From contig CM068829.1 in assembly GCA_028554795.2 (NCBI GenBank), forward strand, positions 133,178,825 to 133,242,824: 64,000 nt of DNA. The letters run 5' to 3'. Made by a program: the position numbers and the translations under genes. A model generated the notes under the pieces. That model was not told the DNA's origin, did not search any database, and worked only from the letters and a program-made list of their open reading frames with translations. This DNA comes from Sinohyriopsis cumingii (lineage: Eukaryota; Mollusca; Bivalvia; Unionida; Unionidae). This document shows, one piece after another, positions 1 through 12,540 of the stretch (the first letter of the stretch is position 1; each line of letters starts with the position of its first letter).

Positions 1-340
1 CGATGTCTTCATAATTCACAAAGATTAAATCTTCACTTGGCTTTCCACGTGTTTAACGTGTGATGTCCACATGTTTAATTAGTTTCCATGTATCGTCGAC
101 GAGTTAAAAGTGTTGACTTGGATCTACCAAATAGCGAGCTAGTTCTTCAAGCAAAAAGTATACCTTGACCTTTACCAACAATCGCCTTCCTTCGTTATTT
201 TAATTCCTCTTTGTCTTCTTGCTTAAGTTTTAGAAATTTACTGACGTACCTTGAAATAAATGCGTAGAAGATAAATAGACTCGAGCCGTCGTCTCGTTCC
301 AAAGTGCCAAGGTGTGTGTGTGTGTTCTCAACACCTTCGC
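1..340. other. AT-rich stretch, no gene seen
   Basis: No reading frame with coding character, no tRNA-like boxes and no terminal repeats were recognised on either strand. Confidence 0.5.
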
Positions 341-565
341 GTCGGATAGTGTCGAAAAGGTGGGTGTTGGATAATAATCAAAAAGTGATTTGTTGGTTAG
401 TATTCACTAACATGGATGTTGGATAGCAATAAAATAACATGTGTTGGATAGCAGTCAAACACTGGGTGTTGGATAGACCTCGAAAAGTGGATATTGAATA
501 GCGGATAACAATAGCAAACAATCACTGGTGTGCTGGTTAGATTACTACGTGCTAGATAGTAGATA
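341..565 (+). repeat. Imperfect minisatellite-like repeats built on TGTTGGATAG
   Basis: The core GTGTTGGATAG and variants (GGATGTTGGATAG, GGGTGTTGGATAG, GGATATTGAATAG, GTGCTAGATAG) recur about eight times at irregular spacing of roughly 25-50 bases. A 77-codon minus-strand frame through it is a by-product of the repeat and is not called as a gene. Confidence 0.5.
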
Positions 566-1786
566 ACTGAGACATTTTTCATTCCTGTTTTCCGCAAAGT
601 GTAAATGTACGGCTTAATGTTAATTAACATTTGTCTCCAGATTTCACATTACAATTTCCGTCTACCTCGTTAGAAACCCACACCCATTTTCCCAACATGG
701 AGACATAATCGTAATTTCCCGTTTTATCCCCCGATTGACCCACAATACGAACTTGCATCGTAATGTTAATTCCGTTTGTTCACAGGGTGACACATATTAC
801 GAATGATCTCTCTTTTCGGGTATGGCGAGCAAAGATATTGCACGTGTGCACATGGAAAGAATACCCAAACTGGATTGACTGGGTATGTGATTCGTATATA
901 AAAGTCTATTGCAAAATTTTAGAATATTCCTTTTAGTCGACTTTTTTACTTTATCATTTTATTTTAACGTAAACTGACGAAACTTTAATAGGAAAATTTA
1001 CGAGAGCTTTGTTGATGTATTTTTTTATTTATTTACTTGATTTATCGGCGTTTGACTGAGTGATTCACTTATTTCTAATTATATCGTCTCACCTTTTTAT
1101 GTTTTACAAGACGTAAAATAAACGAAACATTGCAAAAGTGCCAATAATCGAGGTCTAATGTTTTCGCATACACACCTTGCATGCAGTCTACATTTGCACC
1201 CGTACCGTCACTGTGAACTACTTTTTCACACTCAGGCGAACACGGTCAGTGTTTACTTTTAAATTAAAGAATAATGTTAGTCGAAATGTCACATACTTCC
1301 TCACCTTCCTGATTCTGAAGATCTCATATAAAACAGACAGACCGAAACAGGCAATTATTCACTTTAATACATCAATAGTAATGGGATGCAAATGATACTA
1401 TCAAGACTACAATTATATATGTATTGAAAATAAGGTACTAATAAACAATCTACATGAATACTTACAACAGCCTTGCCTAAGAGGTCTACATTAAGCTTGT
1501 ATAACGTTTTATCACAATACGTTAACGTTATTGGGGTCTTGACTCGCTGTCATAAAAGGAATTATACTTTTTATAACACATAGCACTCCACTTATCAACG
1601 TTACTGAGCAAATAAATATCCCTATAGTTATACGATAATAAAAAAAAACTGTTCAACATCATGTGACAAAACATATGAAACCAGTTACATTACACAGCTC
1701 GTGGCGTATAATATTACTCACTTAATTTATGCATTTCAGATAAAATTTACACCTGTGTAAACTCATTCATATTTCCTTCATTTGCA
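566..1786. other. Non-coding stretch, nothing recognised
   Basis: AT-rich sequence with only short incidental reading frames, such as a 72-codon one at 1177-1395 that has no family resemblance. No repeat or RNA gene seen. Confidence 0.45.
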
Positions 1787-1807
1787 TTATATATATATAT
1801 ATATATA

Positions 1808-1890
<83 letters not shown>
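1787..1890. repeat. (AT)n microsatellite
   Basis: About 104 bases of alternating AT with one TCT interruption near 1809. Confidence 0.95.
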
Positions 1891-1893
<3 letters not shown>

Positions 1894-2432
1894 TGATCAG
1901 CATTCTGTGAAGTAAATGTTATTTCATGGAAATATTTATTTATGTCATGCAATTATTTCACCCAAAAGGCGAACATCACTGGATTTATTTGAAAGAAAGA
2001 AACCGGATATTTGAAATAGAAAGCGTGTACATATTTATAGGGGACGAGACGGGGTTGGTAGCGTGTTTTATTCGCATTCCCAAGACATGGTTTCAAGCGA
2101 TGAGATGCGGAGAAATTACTCAGTGCACTAAACGTTTTTTTTTTTAAATTCAAGACCAAGATGTCAAAGGAAAACGGTTACTGGTAAATATATTACATTA
2201 TAAATATAAATATATCATTCTGTTCATTTCTCAAGTTAATACTTTGCCTGAAGCTGAGACCCGTTTTCGTAGTTTTCTTTTTCGTTTTTTGCCTTTTTTG
2301 TTTGTCTGTCTGTTTGTTTGATTTTTCTTTCTTAATAGCTACATTTAAGCAATTGACAATACGTATTTTCTATATTAGTGTATCTCTCCATGAAGACATA
2401 TACTCATTGGTCTAGATAAAGCAAGTTAAGAT
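1891..2432. other. Non-coding stretch, nothing recognised
   Basis: Overlapping 68-73-codon frames on both strands (1926-2159) contradict each other and resemble nothing known to me. A poly-T run lies at about 2135-2144. Confidence 0.4.
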
Positions 2433-2821
2433 AAAAAGACACGTAATGATGAACTTGTATAAAAACTGTATCAAATGGACAGAAAACGTTGACTTGGAAA
2501 GGAAATACAGCTTGTTAGAGGCACAGAAAGAAACTATCTGAAAAATGAACTTGAAAAGCTTTTGACAGAGAAAAAGACACGTGATCATGAACTTGTCAAA
2601 GTAACAACCAAACTCAAAGAAGCGGAGCAAGAGTCCAGACAGTAAAGGAGCGAAATCTTACGACTCAAACAAATTACAAACCTTCAGGCCCTTGAATTAA
2701 AACATGAGCGGCAGAAAATCGCAAATCTCAAGGAAGAGTTGAAATCAATGGAAAGGAAACTTCAAGAGCAAAGACGCGCTAGAGATGAAGCTGAGAAAGC
2801 AAAGGAGGATGTGATGACCAG
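2433..2821 (+). pseudogene. Broken coiled-coil exon of a MIEAP-like gene (copy 1)
   Basis: The plus frame that reads KKTRDHELVKVTTKLKEAEQ and later RQKIANLKEELKSMERKLQE is a Glu/Lys/Arg/Leu-rich heptad coiled coil, and it ends at a possible GT donor (2822). A short internal duplication of the KKTR-DELV segment lies near 2433. The frame is interrupted by several stops (TAA near 2460, TGA near 2490, TAA at about 2643), so the exon cannot be translated as it stands. Its place upstream of the exon at 4323 mirrors the coiled-coil exon at 59227 upstream of the exon at 63174, which suggests two copies of the same gene. The family is inferred from the downstream exons; another coiled-coil protein is possible. 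Confidence 0.5.
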
Positions 2822-4159
2822 GTTAATCTATAAAATAATTTATGGCGTTTATCTGAGCTTGTTCATCTTGTCGTTTTATTAATACTTTGTAACCATTTTT
2901 TTAAAAACTTTTAACATGGAAACTTTGGATTTTATCCGTAGAAACGAAATCATCTGCAACGCGTATATGATAAATAATTTATATCAATTTACTCTTATGA
3001 CAGGCAAAGGGGAATACAAATGATAAATTAATATGTATCTGCCCAACTATTTACGTGCCAAAATGCACCACACAAGTTTTTTTTTTTTTTTTTTTTTGTG
3101 CTTTTCAAACTGAATAATCAAAATCTAAGAAAGCATCGTTAATTTGACAATGGTTCAGTTTTTGATAAATGTGTTCAGAAACATACCAGTTTTTAAAAAC
3201 GTTAATCAGGAATTATATATCACAAACGTAAACAAAATTCAAAGCAACTTACAAGTCCACACCTTTAAACGAAAAAGCTTGTCTGAGTTACCTCCGCCTG
3301 AAATAGAAGAGCAATATACGTATTCGAACGCAATCGATTTGTCATCGGTCTTTTTTCTTATCGCATTGGCCCAGGAACATTTACGCCGCGAGATGAGATT
3401 ACCGAATATAACGTAAACACTGCTTTTTCTTGTGTGTCGGCTTATTAAAGTAAGAGAATATGCTTTAATTGTTATGAATGAGGAGCCTAATTTCTACTTT
3501 GCGATTTAAGGATGCAGAGTTTAATACACGGTTACTTAATGTTACCAACCATGGTATGCAAAAAGACTACCTACGTGGATTGCGCTCTGATCTTCCACCA
3601 CAGCATAATTGTCTAAATATCTAACACAGTTTGGGTAAGGTCTAAACTGACTAAACTTAAAGCCCATTTAGACCCATGATATTAAATAGACCTGAAGAAC
3701 AGATTGTAATGATTTATCTTTCTTTTCTTTTATAAACACGCTTTGATATGTGGTCCAAACGTTTCGTGACAAACAGGGCCTAGTATTTCAATTTTCAATG
3801 AATTCAAATGTTAAACACCGCGTGAAGGCACGGTGTGCAATCATATAACATTTAATCTATTTTAAACGAGAATTATCAGAACCTTAGTTTCAGAATGGAT
3901 GACATTTTAAAAAACATAGTATGTACAGATATGACACATTGGTAAATGATGAAGATAACGCTGGATTTATAGCAATAAAATATGAGATACATGCATATAT
4001 ACATACATGCAAAGATATACAATTGCATGCAATTCAAGCAACATACATGCAAACATATATCTTTTTCATATGAGCATTATATTTTGTATATATAGCTTAA
4101 TAGTACTGTTGATAAAAGTGAACCTCGGTACCCACTAGAGCAATCCTGAAAACTGCATT

Positions 4160-4210
<51 letters not shown>

Positions 4211-4322
4211 TTCATTCATGTTGTATGGCATTAAATGAAGTTTCTCAGTACTAAATGTTTTATATTCAGACTCATTCGCCAAATGGGGTTAAAAGTGTCC
4301 GAGGGTAACCCCACCATTACAG
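2822..4322. other. Intron-like stretch of MIEAP-like copy 1
   Basis: AT-rich sequence between two candidate exons. It holds a poly-T tract (3079-3097) and a (TTTA)n tract (4157-4213). A 90-codon plus frame at 3144-3416 has no recognisable motif and no convincing splice sites. Confidence 0.4.
4157..4213 (+). repeat. (TTTA)n microsatellite
   Basis: About 14 tandem copies of a four-base unit. Confidence 0.95.
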
Positions 4323-4452
4323 ACCTAGTAAGCTGGTAGAGCAATATTCAGATCTGTATGACAATGAATGGACGAATGCATTCGATGTTCTGACAACTAA
4401 GTTCCATTTAGAGGACAAAAAAGCAATTGAAACATTGCAAATGATTGTGCCT
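4323..4452 (+). CDS. Exon of a MIEAP (mitochondria-eating protein)-like gene, copy 1
   Basis: The exon follows a ...CCATTACAG acceptor and ends at CCT|GTAAGT. It encodes a segment containing the block [20 protein letters not shown]. The same block, as [20 protein letters not shown], occurs in the exon at 63174-63360, so the two are clearly homologous. A 'YDNEW..A' segment opening the C-terminal domain, after a coiled coil, is how I remember the MIEAP/SPATA18 family (an outer-mitochondrial-membrane quality-control factor); the name rests on recall and needs a domain search. The exon itself is open, but the coiled-coil exon upstream is disrupted, so copy 1 may be a pseudogene. Confidence 0.65.
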
Positions 4453-4847
4453 GTAAGTTCGCAGGCAATCGCATTTTTATCTCACTTTGTTTAATCGCGA
4501 AACAAGAAAAACCAAATACTGATGCATGAAGAATGGAATTAGTATCTGTGAGCCACTAAATAAAATGAAATTAATTAAATGTAAAGTTTTGATGACAATA
4601 CAATATCATTTGATTTGACTGTACTTTCAGCAGGAAAAAAGTATAATATATGTATATTTTTAATAGTTTTCAATCCTAACGTGCTTCTGTAGGTAAACAT
4701 TGCTTGAAATTCTTCTACTTTGCACTCAAGTATCTTTTCATTTTTCGACGAATCCCATTCGTATGCTGTCAGATTGTCTCCGAGACAAATCTTAAGGGCA
4801 GGGCATATATTATCTGGATCATCAGAAGAGGTTTGTGTTTATGCATG

Positions 4848-4880
<33 letters not shown>

Positions 4881-5365
4881 GATTTAAAACTTCATGCGGT
4901 ATCCTGTGTTTGACTCTAAATCGTATAAGTATCTTATGCGTAAGTTTTGCTTTACAGCTTTAAAGAGTGATCTAGAATCTTAAAGTCAATATGCTTAGAA
5001 TCCAAATACGATTCGCAATAATTGAAGAAAGTCTTTTAGTAAGGTTAAAGAATTATCCATAAAACATCCAGCCAGTGTAAAAATATGTTTATTTGTATTT
5101 ATGTCATAAAGATGGCTTTAAATCCTATTCAGTGTGTTCCCACATAAATGGAGTAAAGTTAGTGGATGTATTTGGATCTCCTGGAACACAAATGTTCCTT
5201 TATAATTATTGCCATAATCAATATCACTATTGTTGTTTTTATCATTATTATCACGTTTATGTGTGATATGTGTAGTATTAGACCAAAAGAGAACGAGTAT
5301 AGAAGAATGTATTTTTGAAGATGCCATTTTTATTTATTTTTTGGCTCTCTTGATAGGTTGGTCAG
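4453..5365. other. Intron-like stretch
   Basis: AT-rich, with an (ATT)n tract at 4850-4880. The short frames here are not supported by any motif. Confidence 0.4.
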
Positions 5366-5433
5366 AGTGCACAGGGTTGCTGAGAGAGCCACGTAAACAT
5401 GTCGACATCAAGAAGGCGGATGATCTTTTTAAG
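5366..5433 (+). CDS. Candidate small exon of MIEAP-like copy 1
   Basis: This short segment lies between ...GGTCAG and AAG|GTAGAT and encodes a Lys-rich peptide beginning E-C. The matching exon in copy 2 (63816) begins GAATGC (E-C-Y) directly after a clean CAG, whereas here the acceptor junction looks shifted by one base, which may be another lesion in this copy. The call rests on order and length, since sequence similarity between the two short exons is weak. Confidence 0.35.
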
Positions 5434-5629
5434 GTAGATTTTAAAAGGGTTTGTCGTATATCGATACTTTACAAAATTCATATGTGTGCAAATATTAGAT
5501 GCAATATTGTCTCGCATAATCGGTATAAGACCTATTTGAAGTTTAATTTTGTATTCCATAACGTATGCGCTGTATCGTGATCCCAGTAGATTTTACATAA
5601 TTTTAAAATTAAAATTACTTTTCTTACAG
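5434..5629. other. Short intron of MIEAP-like copy 1
   Basis: Starts GTAGAT and ends TTTTCTTACAG, a good polypyrimidine-AG acceptor. Confidence 0.45.
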
Positions 5630-5938
5630 GGTTTCATCAATAAAACACTTGACACGTCTATTGGTGAATGCACGAAGGAAACTGTCATGATGCTTTTTGC
5701 AAAGGAGTGCTTCCAACTATGCTGGCTCATGTCGATTCAAGATCCCCAGGCTGTTTTTGCCAAGAACCCAGATCACTGTGACCGTTTCGATACAAACATA
5801 TGCAAGCATTACACTATTTCTGGTGACGAGGTCGACTATATTGTTTGGCCAGCAGTATTACTCCATAAGAAAGGGCCAGTTCTTGTCAAAGGTGTAGCGC
5901 AACCCGATCTAAGAAGAGGGCCAAGTAAGCACCAGTAG
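5630..5938 (+). CDS. Terminal exon: MIEAP-like C-terminal domain, copy 1
   Basis: Open for 103 codons from the acceptor to a TAG stop. The translation has features I associate with the end of the MIEAP/SPATA18 C-terminal domain: the segment CFQLCWLMSIQDPQAVF, then HYTISGDEVDYIVWPAVLLH and GPVLVKGVAQ. Trp, Pro and the 'VDYIVWPA' strand are typical of that fold as I know it. The exon is intact, unlike the coiled-coil exon. It gives the best family identification for both gene copies; the matching exon of copy 2 would lie beyond the right edge of the window. Confidence 0.65.
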   Translation, partial: GFINKTLDTSIGECTKETVMMLFAKECFQLCWLMSIQDPQAVFAKNPDHCDRFDTNICKHYTISGDEVDYIVWPAVLLHKKGPVLVKGVAQPDLRRGPSKHQ

Positions 5939-7433
5939 CTGACCGATTTAAGGACATAACCGATCTTACTCGACACGAAGGCAGTGTATGACATATAAAG
6001 TCTGCATATGACACATCAAGACAGAATCAGTGTATAGATAGATGATCATGGGTCAGCGGTGGAAGACTATTACAACCAGTCAACGACTCGAACCGATTAT
6101 ACACATACTACCTGGTACCAAGGGTCAGCGTCTACCGCAGAAACGACACGAAAGAGTGTGAAACCAGATGACATGTTTCTACAACAAGAGTAAACATTGC
6201 GCAATGATAATGATAAAGAGAGGTTTAAACCATTCTGTAACGTATATACTGCAGATGGTCACGAATTGTAGCAAGGATTTTATGGTCACAATTTTGATCG
6301 ATACTACGATCTATACATACAACCATGTTACGAAAGAGACAGCACAGCTTGACAGTGTCGGCATTTTATTATATCCTTATTTCTTTTTCTCCATTAACTT
6401 TAAGTTGTCAGAATCGTGCAGTATTTCTCCATACTGCACTGCTTTATACTGTACGACACGTGTCTAAAAACAGTATCGGATAGTAGAAACTACTTTTTAT
6501 TTTAAACAATGTACACTCTTGTAGCAGACGCGAGAGCCTTTGATTAATTAGATGTTAGTGGATGAAGTAAGCAAGCTGTTTCGACCATTTGAGAGTAGCT
6601 ATGATAAAGTTAACGTTGAGGATGAATTAAATGAGTCGCAGAAGTAACTTTCAATCAAGCAAACGACTGAACGTGATATCCGCAATGTCCAGCGATGGAT
6701 TTAGGACAAAAAACGTGAGGTTCCTGTATTGAAAATATAATTTTGATCATTTAAACACTTATTTTGCAGAAATATCTATAATGATTCCCAAATCGAAGGA
6801 TTAAGACTATAAGCCATGCAATCTAGAGTCTATACATAAAGATCATAGAATGGCATATTAAGGCCAAGGGCTATCCCGCCTGTCTCAGAGACCGCCCATT
6901 TTACAAGTTAGTCCAATCACTGAATTCGAAAACAAATGCAACTGAAGAAGGCGCAGTCTGGTAGAAAACGAAGAGCCAATAAGCCAAGATGGCGACAAAG
7001 CCTTATTTTCCGCTTGCGAATTGTGATGTCACAGCACAGATTCTTTGTAATTTTTCCTGTTTTACTTTATTGAGAAAACGCTTGGAATTATAGTACAAAG
7101 CTTGTATTTATAGTGCAAGTCATACAGGTTATGTAAACTGGTTCCCCCAGCAAAGACTATGCAAGTGACAGGGCATAAAAATATGCCATCGATAGCTGGT
7201 AACAACAATGACAATAAATGTAATTAGCTTTCTGCATCATATATTTCCTCATAAATGTATTTTCTTAGTTACGTCTGCTAATTAAAATTACATGGGTTTC
7301 AAAATGTTAATCCTCGGCGTGAAAATGTTCTGCAATTGTCTAACAACATTTCGACACAGAAATCATATTCCAAACGAGAATTTACTTCACTTCAAAACGA
7401 AATTAATTTTATATTCTCAACAACAAGACATAT
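5939..7433. other. 3' flank and intergenic stretch
   Basis: Nothing coding was recognised. A 99-codon plus frame at 6168-6467 has no motif and low-complexity composition. Confidence 0.4.
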
Positions 7434-7682
7434 TTAATCCTGCATTTTCTTGAGAGTTTCGATTAAAAGAGTGTCATATTTGTCTGCAATATGATTCCAA
7501 GATATCAATGGCAGACGAGAAACACGCGTGTAGCTTTCTTCAAGACCAGACCCTCCAAAACATTTTACATGATACGGAAATGATCCCTCTAATACCTCTA
7601 GATAAGCCAAATTTAGCTGGATCGACATGAAAGCAATCTGCGTCGATTCTATACAAACTAGAAAAGTTGTTCCAAGGCGCAA
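7434..7682 (-). CDS. Hypothetical small reading frame
   Basis: 82 codons on the minus strand with mixed, protein-like composition (ends ...IETLKKMQD and contains SWNHIADKYDTLL). I do not recognise a family, there is no clear promoter or splice signal, and it may be a chance frame or an exon fragment. Confidence 0.2.
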   Translation of the reverse strand: MRLGTTFLVCIESTQIAFMSIQLNLAYLEVLEGSFPYHVKCFGGSGLEESYTRVSRLPLISWNHIADKYDTLLIETLKKMQD

Positions 7683-9383
7683 TCATTCACAATATTTACT
7701 CTAAATTTCAATTTTAAGTAGACCAAAATGAGATTTCCTTTTTAATCTAATGACAGCTCCCGGTACACTATCAAATGATAAGGTCGGTGGGCGGTACTAT
7801 GTGTGCATGAATACTGTTATGTTTGTACGTTTACTTTGGAGTCATGTAGAAATTCATTTACTTTGTTTCTTATAGTGTGTACTTTTTATTATTGGGACTT
7901 AGGCACAGAAGCAAAGTGAGTATAGAATGATCAAGTTACTACATTTGTATATAAAAATTTGCACTCGTTTCTTCTGAGTTACACTATACCTTTAACGTCG
8001 TGCAGCATTACTCAGAAAAATTGCTCTTATTTTGACACACAAATGCATTAACATACATATGTCTGGCTCATCAAAACCTTTCGGAGTAATATGGACGAAA
8101 ATATACAACAACGAATGGAATACATACGTGAATCGTTTACTTTACTAACGCAAAACGCTACCATCAATGCTGCTGGTAAAAAAATGGCAATTACCGCGTA
8201 GAATAAATATCTGAAAGGATTCATGGCCTCAAATTAAAATGTGAAGATCTTTGTACCTGAAATCGTGAAATTACACCATTCTTTATAAAAGACCTTCACA
8301 CATCAGGGAAATGCCGATTTAGCATATTTGGTTTGTGTTACCTTTGATGGGATATTTCAGCCTTGTAATTTGTCTAAAGAGAGAAATGCCATGTTTTAAG
8401 ATGTTGGGTTGGGCTTGCACCTATATCTAGACAGTACTAGTATTATTATATGTTATAATTTATTGTTAACTTTGACGGAAACGAATGATTTACAACATTG
8501 TTTATAGTAAGTTGATAGCAGAAAGCAGATGAATATTTTTAAACAGATTATACAGTAAGTTGATATAAGAAACTGAGAAATTTACAAAATAATTGAGGAA
8601 TATATAAGATACATGTAAAATGATTCCAAATTAGTGAAAACAATAAGATTGTCAAAGATAAAAAGTATATATTTAAAAGTTTTGATTGAATGTCACTAGG
8701 TAACCTGAAAAAGAGAAATAAATAAATTCCTTTAATTCTGAAAAAGGTGCACTTGCCTCGCATATTTTGGGTGAAGTTGCGGAAATATGCTCTGCTTCAC
8801 TGTTTTAAAAACCAATTGAATTTTGCCATGAACTTTTATTAAATGTTATTAGTAAATTGCACCAGTAAAAGAAACGGTCTTTTATGGTGATCTGACTGAA
8901 TGATACTCTATCAGATATGTTCTAATATACAGATCCAGTTCTTACAGTATTGATGTATTACTTGTTTGATGGAGTTGTTTCATAATAAATCCAATGGAAA
9001 TTAGTGGCTCGTCTTCGTCTATGCTTCTTGGATTTCCCATAGTTAATAAATGAAGTCAGGTGATAATATTAGTCACTTTGCAATCAACCATACCTTCCGG
9101 GCAATTCACATACCCCCACGCCTATCAATTGGTCGTCTGCACAAAGATTCCGAACTATTATCATACGTACCATAGGGCAGGAACAAAGTTGAAACGGATG
9201 CATTTGTCCTTTGAGTAACTATTCGAAAGTTATGATTCAAAACGTTTAATATTTTGTCAGGTACATTATATATGTTGGATGATGATTAATTGGTTGACAT
9301 ATATCCCACGGTTAATTTGGATGGATATAACTATATCTCAGCCTACATACAGTATAATACATTCATTGTAAATTACCATGCTT
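7683..9383. other. Intergenic AT-rich stretch, nothing recognised
   Basis: Only short incidental frames were found on both strands. No terminal repeats or RNA boxes noted. Confidence 0.45.
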
Positions 9384-9395
9384 TTTCTCCAAATA
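9384..9395 (+). repeat. Left target-site duplication of the RTE-type LINE
   Basis: TTTCTCCAAATA, repeated exactly at 12529-12540 immediately after the (TGAT)n tail. Confidence 0.9.
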
Positions 9396-12300
9396 ACTCC
9401 GCCAAGGACGGTCCCAAGCCAGGCTGAAAAAGGAGGAGGGTTGGGCGTGGGGCTAGCAACCCCACCCCGTTAAAACAACTCTTGCTACGGAAACGACAAT
9501 AAGGGAACAAACGACAACCGGCGCTGGGAACGAAGCAGACCAGGCAACTGGCTCTATGACGGATGGAGAACAAAACCGCAAGGACGTCCCCATCCCGATA
9601 GCGGAACTCCTGACGCCAAAAGCATGGATCAGAGTTGGATACTGGAACGTGCGAACGCTCAACCAGACTGGAAAACTGGCACAAGCAGTGAGCGAGTTGA
9701 ATCACTACAACTTGACCCTCATGGGTGTAACAGAAGCACGATGGACATGTGCCGGCAAGCAGAAGTTGAACTCCGGATAAGTCATTATCTGGTCCGGAAG
9801 GAAGGGCAATGACCACCTGGAAGGGGTCGCCATCATTATCATCAAGAACAAGACCAATACCGTTCTACAGTGGAAGCCAGTGAACGAGCGCCCGCTGTAC
9901 GTCAGGATGAACTCCAAGTACGCCAAGCTGTCTGTTGTTGTGGCCTATGCACCAATAGACGACGCGGAAGAAGAGGACAAAGACACCTTCTACGACGCTC
10001 TTCAAGCCGTTTTAGAGAACGTCCCTCGACATGACGTGCTGTTGCTACTTGGCGACTTCAATGCTAGGGTCGGCTGCGACAATAAAGACAGAGGGAGGAC
10101 CATGGGGCGCCATGGAATAGGTGTGATGACCGACAACGGGGAAAGACTGGTCAACTTTTGTGAAGAGAATTACTTGGTCATAGGAGGGACCCTGTTCGAG
10201 CACAAGGACATTCACAAGCTCACATGGACGTCACCAGATGACAGAACTCAGAATCAGATCGACCACATCATCATCAACGGCCGATGGAAACACTCCCTGC
10301 AGGACGTGCGAGTGATGCGGCACGCTGACATCGGCAGCGACCATAGTCTTCTGGTGGCCAAGGTGACTTTGAAGCTTAGGAAAGTTAGGATAGGGGTCTC
10401 CAGGAATCGGCGCATCGATGTGGCCAAGCTGAAAGATCCAAAAGTGAAGGAAGAGTTTAGGCTGGGCCTAAGAAATAGGATTAGTGTTCTAGAAGATGAG
10501 ACAGCGCTGACCATCGACAATTTCAACAGAGCAATGAGGGAAGCAGGAGAAGTAGTTTTAGGTTATAGGAATAGTAAGAAGACAGAGTGGATATCAGGAG
10601 AGACGTGGACTCGCATAGACGAGAGAAGACAGATTAAGAAGAGACTTTTGGACACCAAGTCACCAAGCCTGAAAGAGAGAATTTCGAAGGAGTATAGAGG
10701 AAAAGACACGGAGGTGAAGAAATTAGCAAGGAGAGACAAGAGAGAATACACAGAGAGACTGGCAAAGGAGGCGGAGGCAGCAGCAGAGCAGAAAGACATG
10801 AAGACGGTGTGCCAGAAGACCAAGAAGCTGAAGGGCGACTACGGCCAGCACCACGACCTTCCAGTGAGAGATGAAGATGGAACTCATGTCACAGTGGAGG
10901 AGGAGAAGCTGAAGAGATGGAAGCAACACTTTGAGTCCATACTGAATCGCCCAGACCCACCAGTACTCGCTGACATTCCTGAAGCAGAGGAGGACCTTGA
11001 CATCAACTGCGACGACATCACTGTTGAGGAGGTCAAGCAGGCCATCCACAAGCTGAAGAATGGGAAGGCACCTGGCGATGATGGAGTATGCCCCGAGATG
11101 CTGAAGGCGGAAGACACAAAGACACCGCAACTTCTTTGCCAGAGTCTCCAAAAGATCTGGGATAGTGAAGAAGCACCGAATGACTGGAAAACAGGAATCA
11201 TCGTCAAACTTCCCAAGAAAGGAGATCTGGGGAACTGCAACAACTGGCGAGGAATCACCTTACTATCCATCTCCAGTAAGATTTTCAGTCGCATCATTCT
11301 CCAACGCATCACAACAGCTGTGGACGGCATCCTACGCTAGGAACAGGCAGGCTTTAGGAAGGGCAAATCCTGCATCGACCACATCTTCGTTCTGAGACAG
11401 TCCCATGAGTGGAGTGGATCCTTTTATGTGGTCTTTGTGGACTTTGAGAAGGCCTTCGACAGCCTGCACCGAGCCTCTCTGTGCAAGATCCTACGACACT
11501 ATGGCATTCCCCAGAAACTTGTCAACGTCATCAAGCCCCTGTACGAGAACTTTGAGTGCAGAGTCATCCACAACAACCTACTCACTGAACCATTCAAGGT
11601 GGAAACCGGAGTGAAGCAAGGATGCATTCTCTCGCCGATCCTCTTCTCACTGGCCATTGACTGGATCATGCGCCGCACCACAGAGGGCAGGAGGCAAGGA
11701 ATACATTGGACGCTGACCTCAATGCTAGATGACCTGGATTATGCCGACGACATCGGGTTGCTGGCAAGTAGACACCAGGATATCCAACAGAAGACACAAT
11801 AGTTGGTACAGACAGCAAGCACCATAGGTCTTCGAGTCAATATAGGGAAGACACAAGTCTTGAGGAAGAACACTAGAGTGGGCGAGCCAATCACCATCAA
11901 CGACCGGCCTCTGCAAGAAGTAGACGAATTCACGTACCTGGGCAGCAAGGTCGCCACGGATGGAGATTGCACAAGGGTAGTCACCACAAGAAACTGCAAG
12001 GCCAACCAGACAATGCTGAAGCCCATCTGGAGGACAACAAACCTCAGCGCCCACACGAAGATCCGTATCTTCAAGAGCAACGTGCTGAGCGTCCTTTTGT
12101 ACGGGTCAGAGTGTTGGAAGACCACTGCTAACATAGAACGCAAGCTGGAAGTCTTCCAGACCAAGTGCCTGCGACGGATCATGAGGATCTTCTGGCCAAA
12201 CATGATCTCAAACGAGGAACTCCGGCACAGAGCGGGCGCAAGCACCATCGATGAGACCATTGCAACTCGTCGATGGAGATGGCTCGGCCACGTCTGCAGA

Positions 12301-12528
12301 ATGCCCCCTGACTCACTACCAAGGGTGGCGCTGAGATGGACTCCATAGGGGAAAAGGAACCGTGGCAGACCCAAAGAGACCTGGCGCCGAACCGTGAAGC
12401 GAGAACTCAAGACCAGAGGCCTCACCCTGCAGACCGCCCCCATAACAGCAGCCGACAGATCAAAATGGTGCTTCCTTGCTGTCGCCTCAAGCACCAGACG
12501 GCGCAGAGAGGATTGATTGATTGATTGA
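9396..12528 (+). mobile_element. RTE-superfamily non-LTR retrotransposon, near full length, inactive
   Basis: A 3.13-kb element bounded by the 12-bp duplication TTTCTCCAAATA and ending in a (TGAT)n/(GATT)n tail, as RTE-type LINEs commonly do. The length is typical of RTE elements, which have one ORF coding for an apurinic endonuclease followed by reverse transcriptase. The 5' leader is GC-rich and contains GGGGCTAGCAACCCCA. The GC content is well above that of the flanks. The precise clade (RTE against RTE-X/Proto2) needs an RT phylogeny. Confidence 0.9.
9556..12516 (+). pseudogene. LINE ORF: endonuclease-reverse transcriptase with four in-frame stops
   Basis: One continuous frame runs from ATG 9556 to TGA 12514 and is cut by TAA at 9778, TAG at 11338, TAG at 11800 and TAG at 12346. 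Order: an exonuclease-endonuclease-phosphatase (APE) domain with GYWNVRTLNQTGKL, LLGDFNARVG and NQIDHIIINGRW and a catalytic GSDHSLL; a basic linker; reverse transcriptase with KNGKAPGDDGV, FVDFEKAFDS, GVKQGCILSP and the YADD catalytic box at about 11737; then a C-terminal segment with RRWRWLGHVCRM, seen in many such LINEs. There is no frameshift, only substitutions, so the copy is moderately young. It cannot supply its own enzymes. Confidence 0.9.
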
Positions 12529-12540
12529 TTTCTCCAAATA
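12529..12540 (+). repeat. Right target-site duplication of the RTE-type LINE
   Basis: TTTCTCCAAATA, an exact copy of 9384-9395. Confidence 0.9.

Noticed and set aside
340..565. CRISPR-like repeated TGTTGGATAG units
   Set aside because: Repeats are imperfect, spacers vary in length and composition, and the genome is animal; a minisatellite is the better explanation.
3144..3416. 90-codon plus frame between MIEAP-like exons
   Set aside because: No clear acceptor or donor, no counterpart near the second gene copy, no motif.
10254..12494. Long minus-strand frames (up to 251 codons) opposite the LINE
   Set aside because: They are antisense shadows of the GC-rich LINE ORF, which has all the APE/RT motifs on the plus strand.
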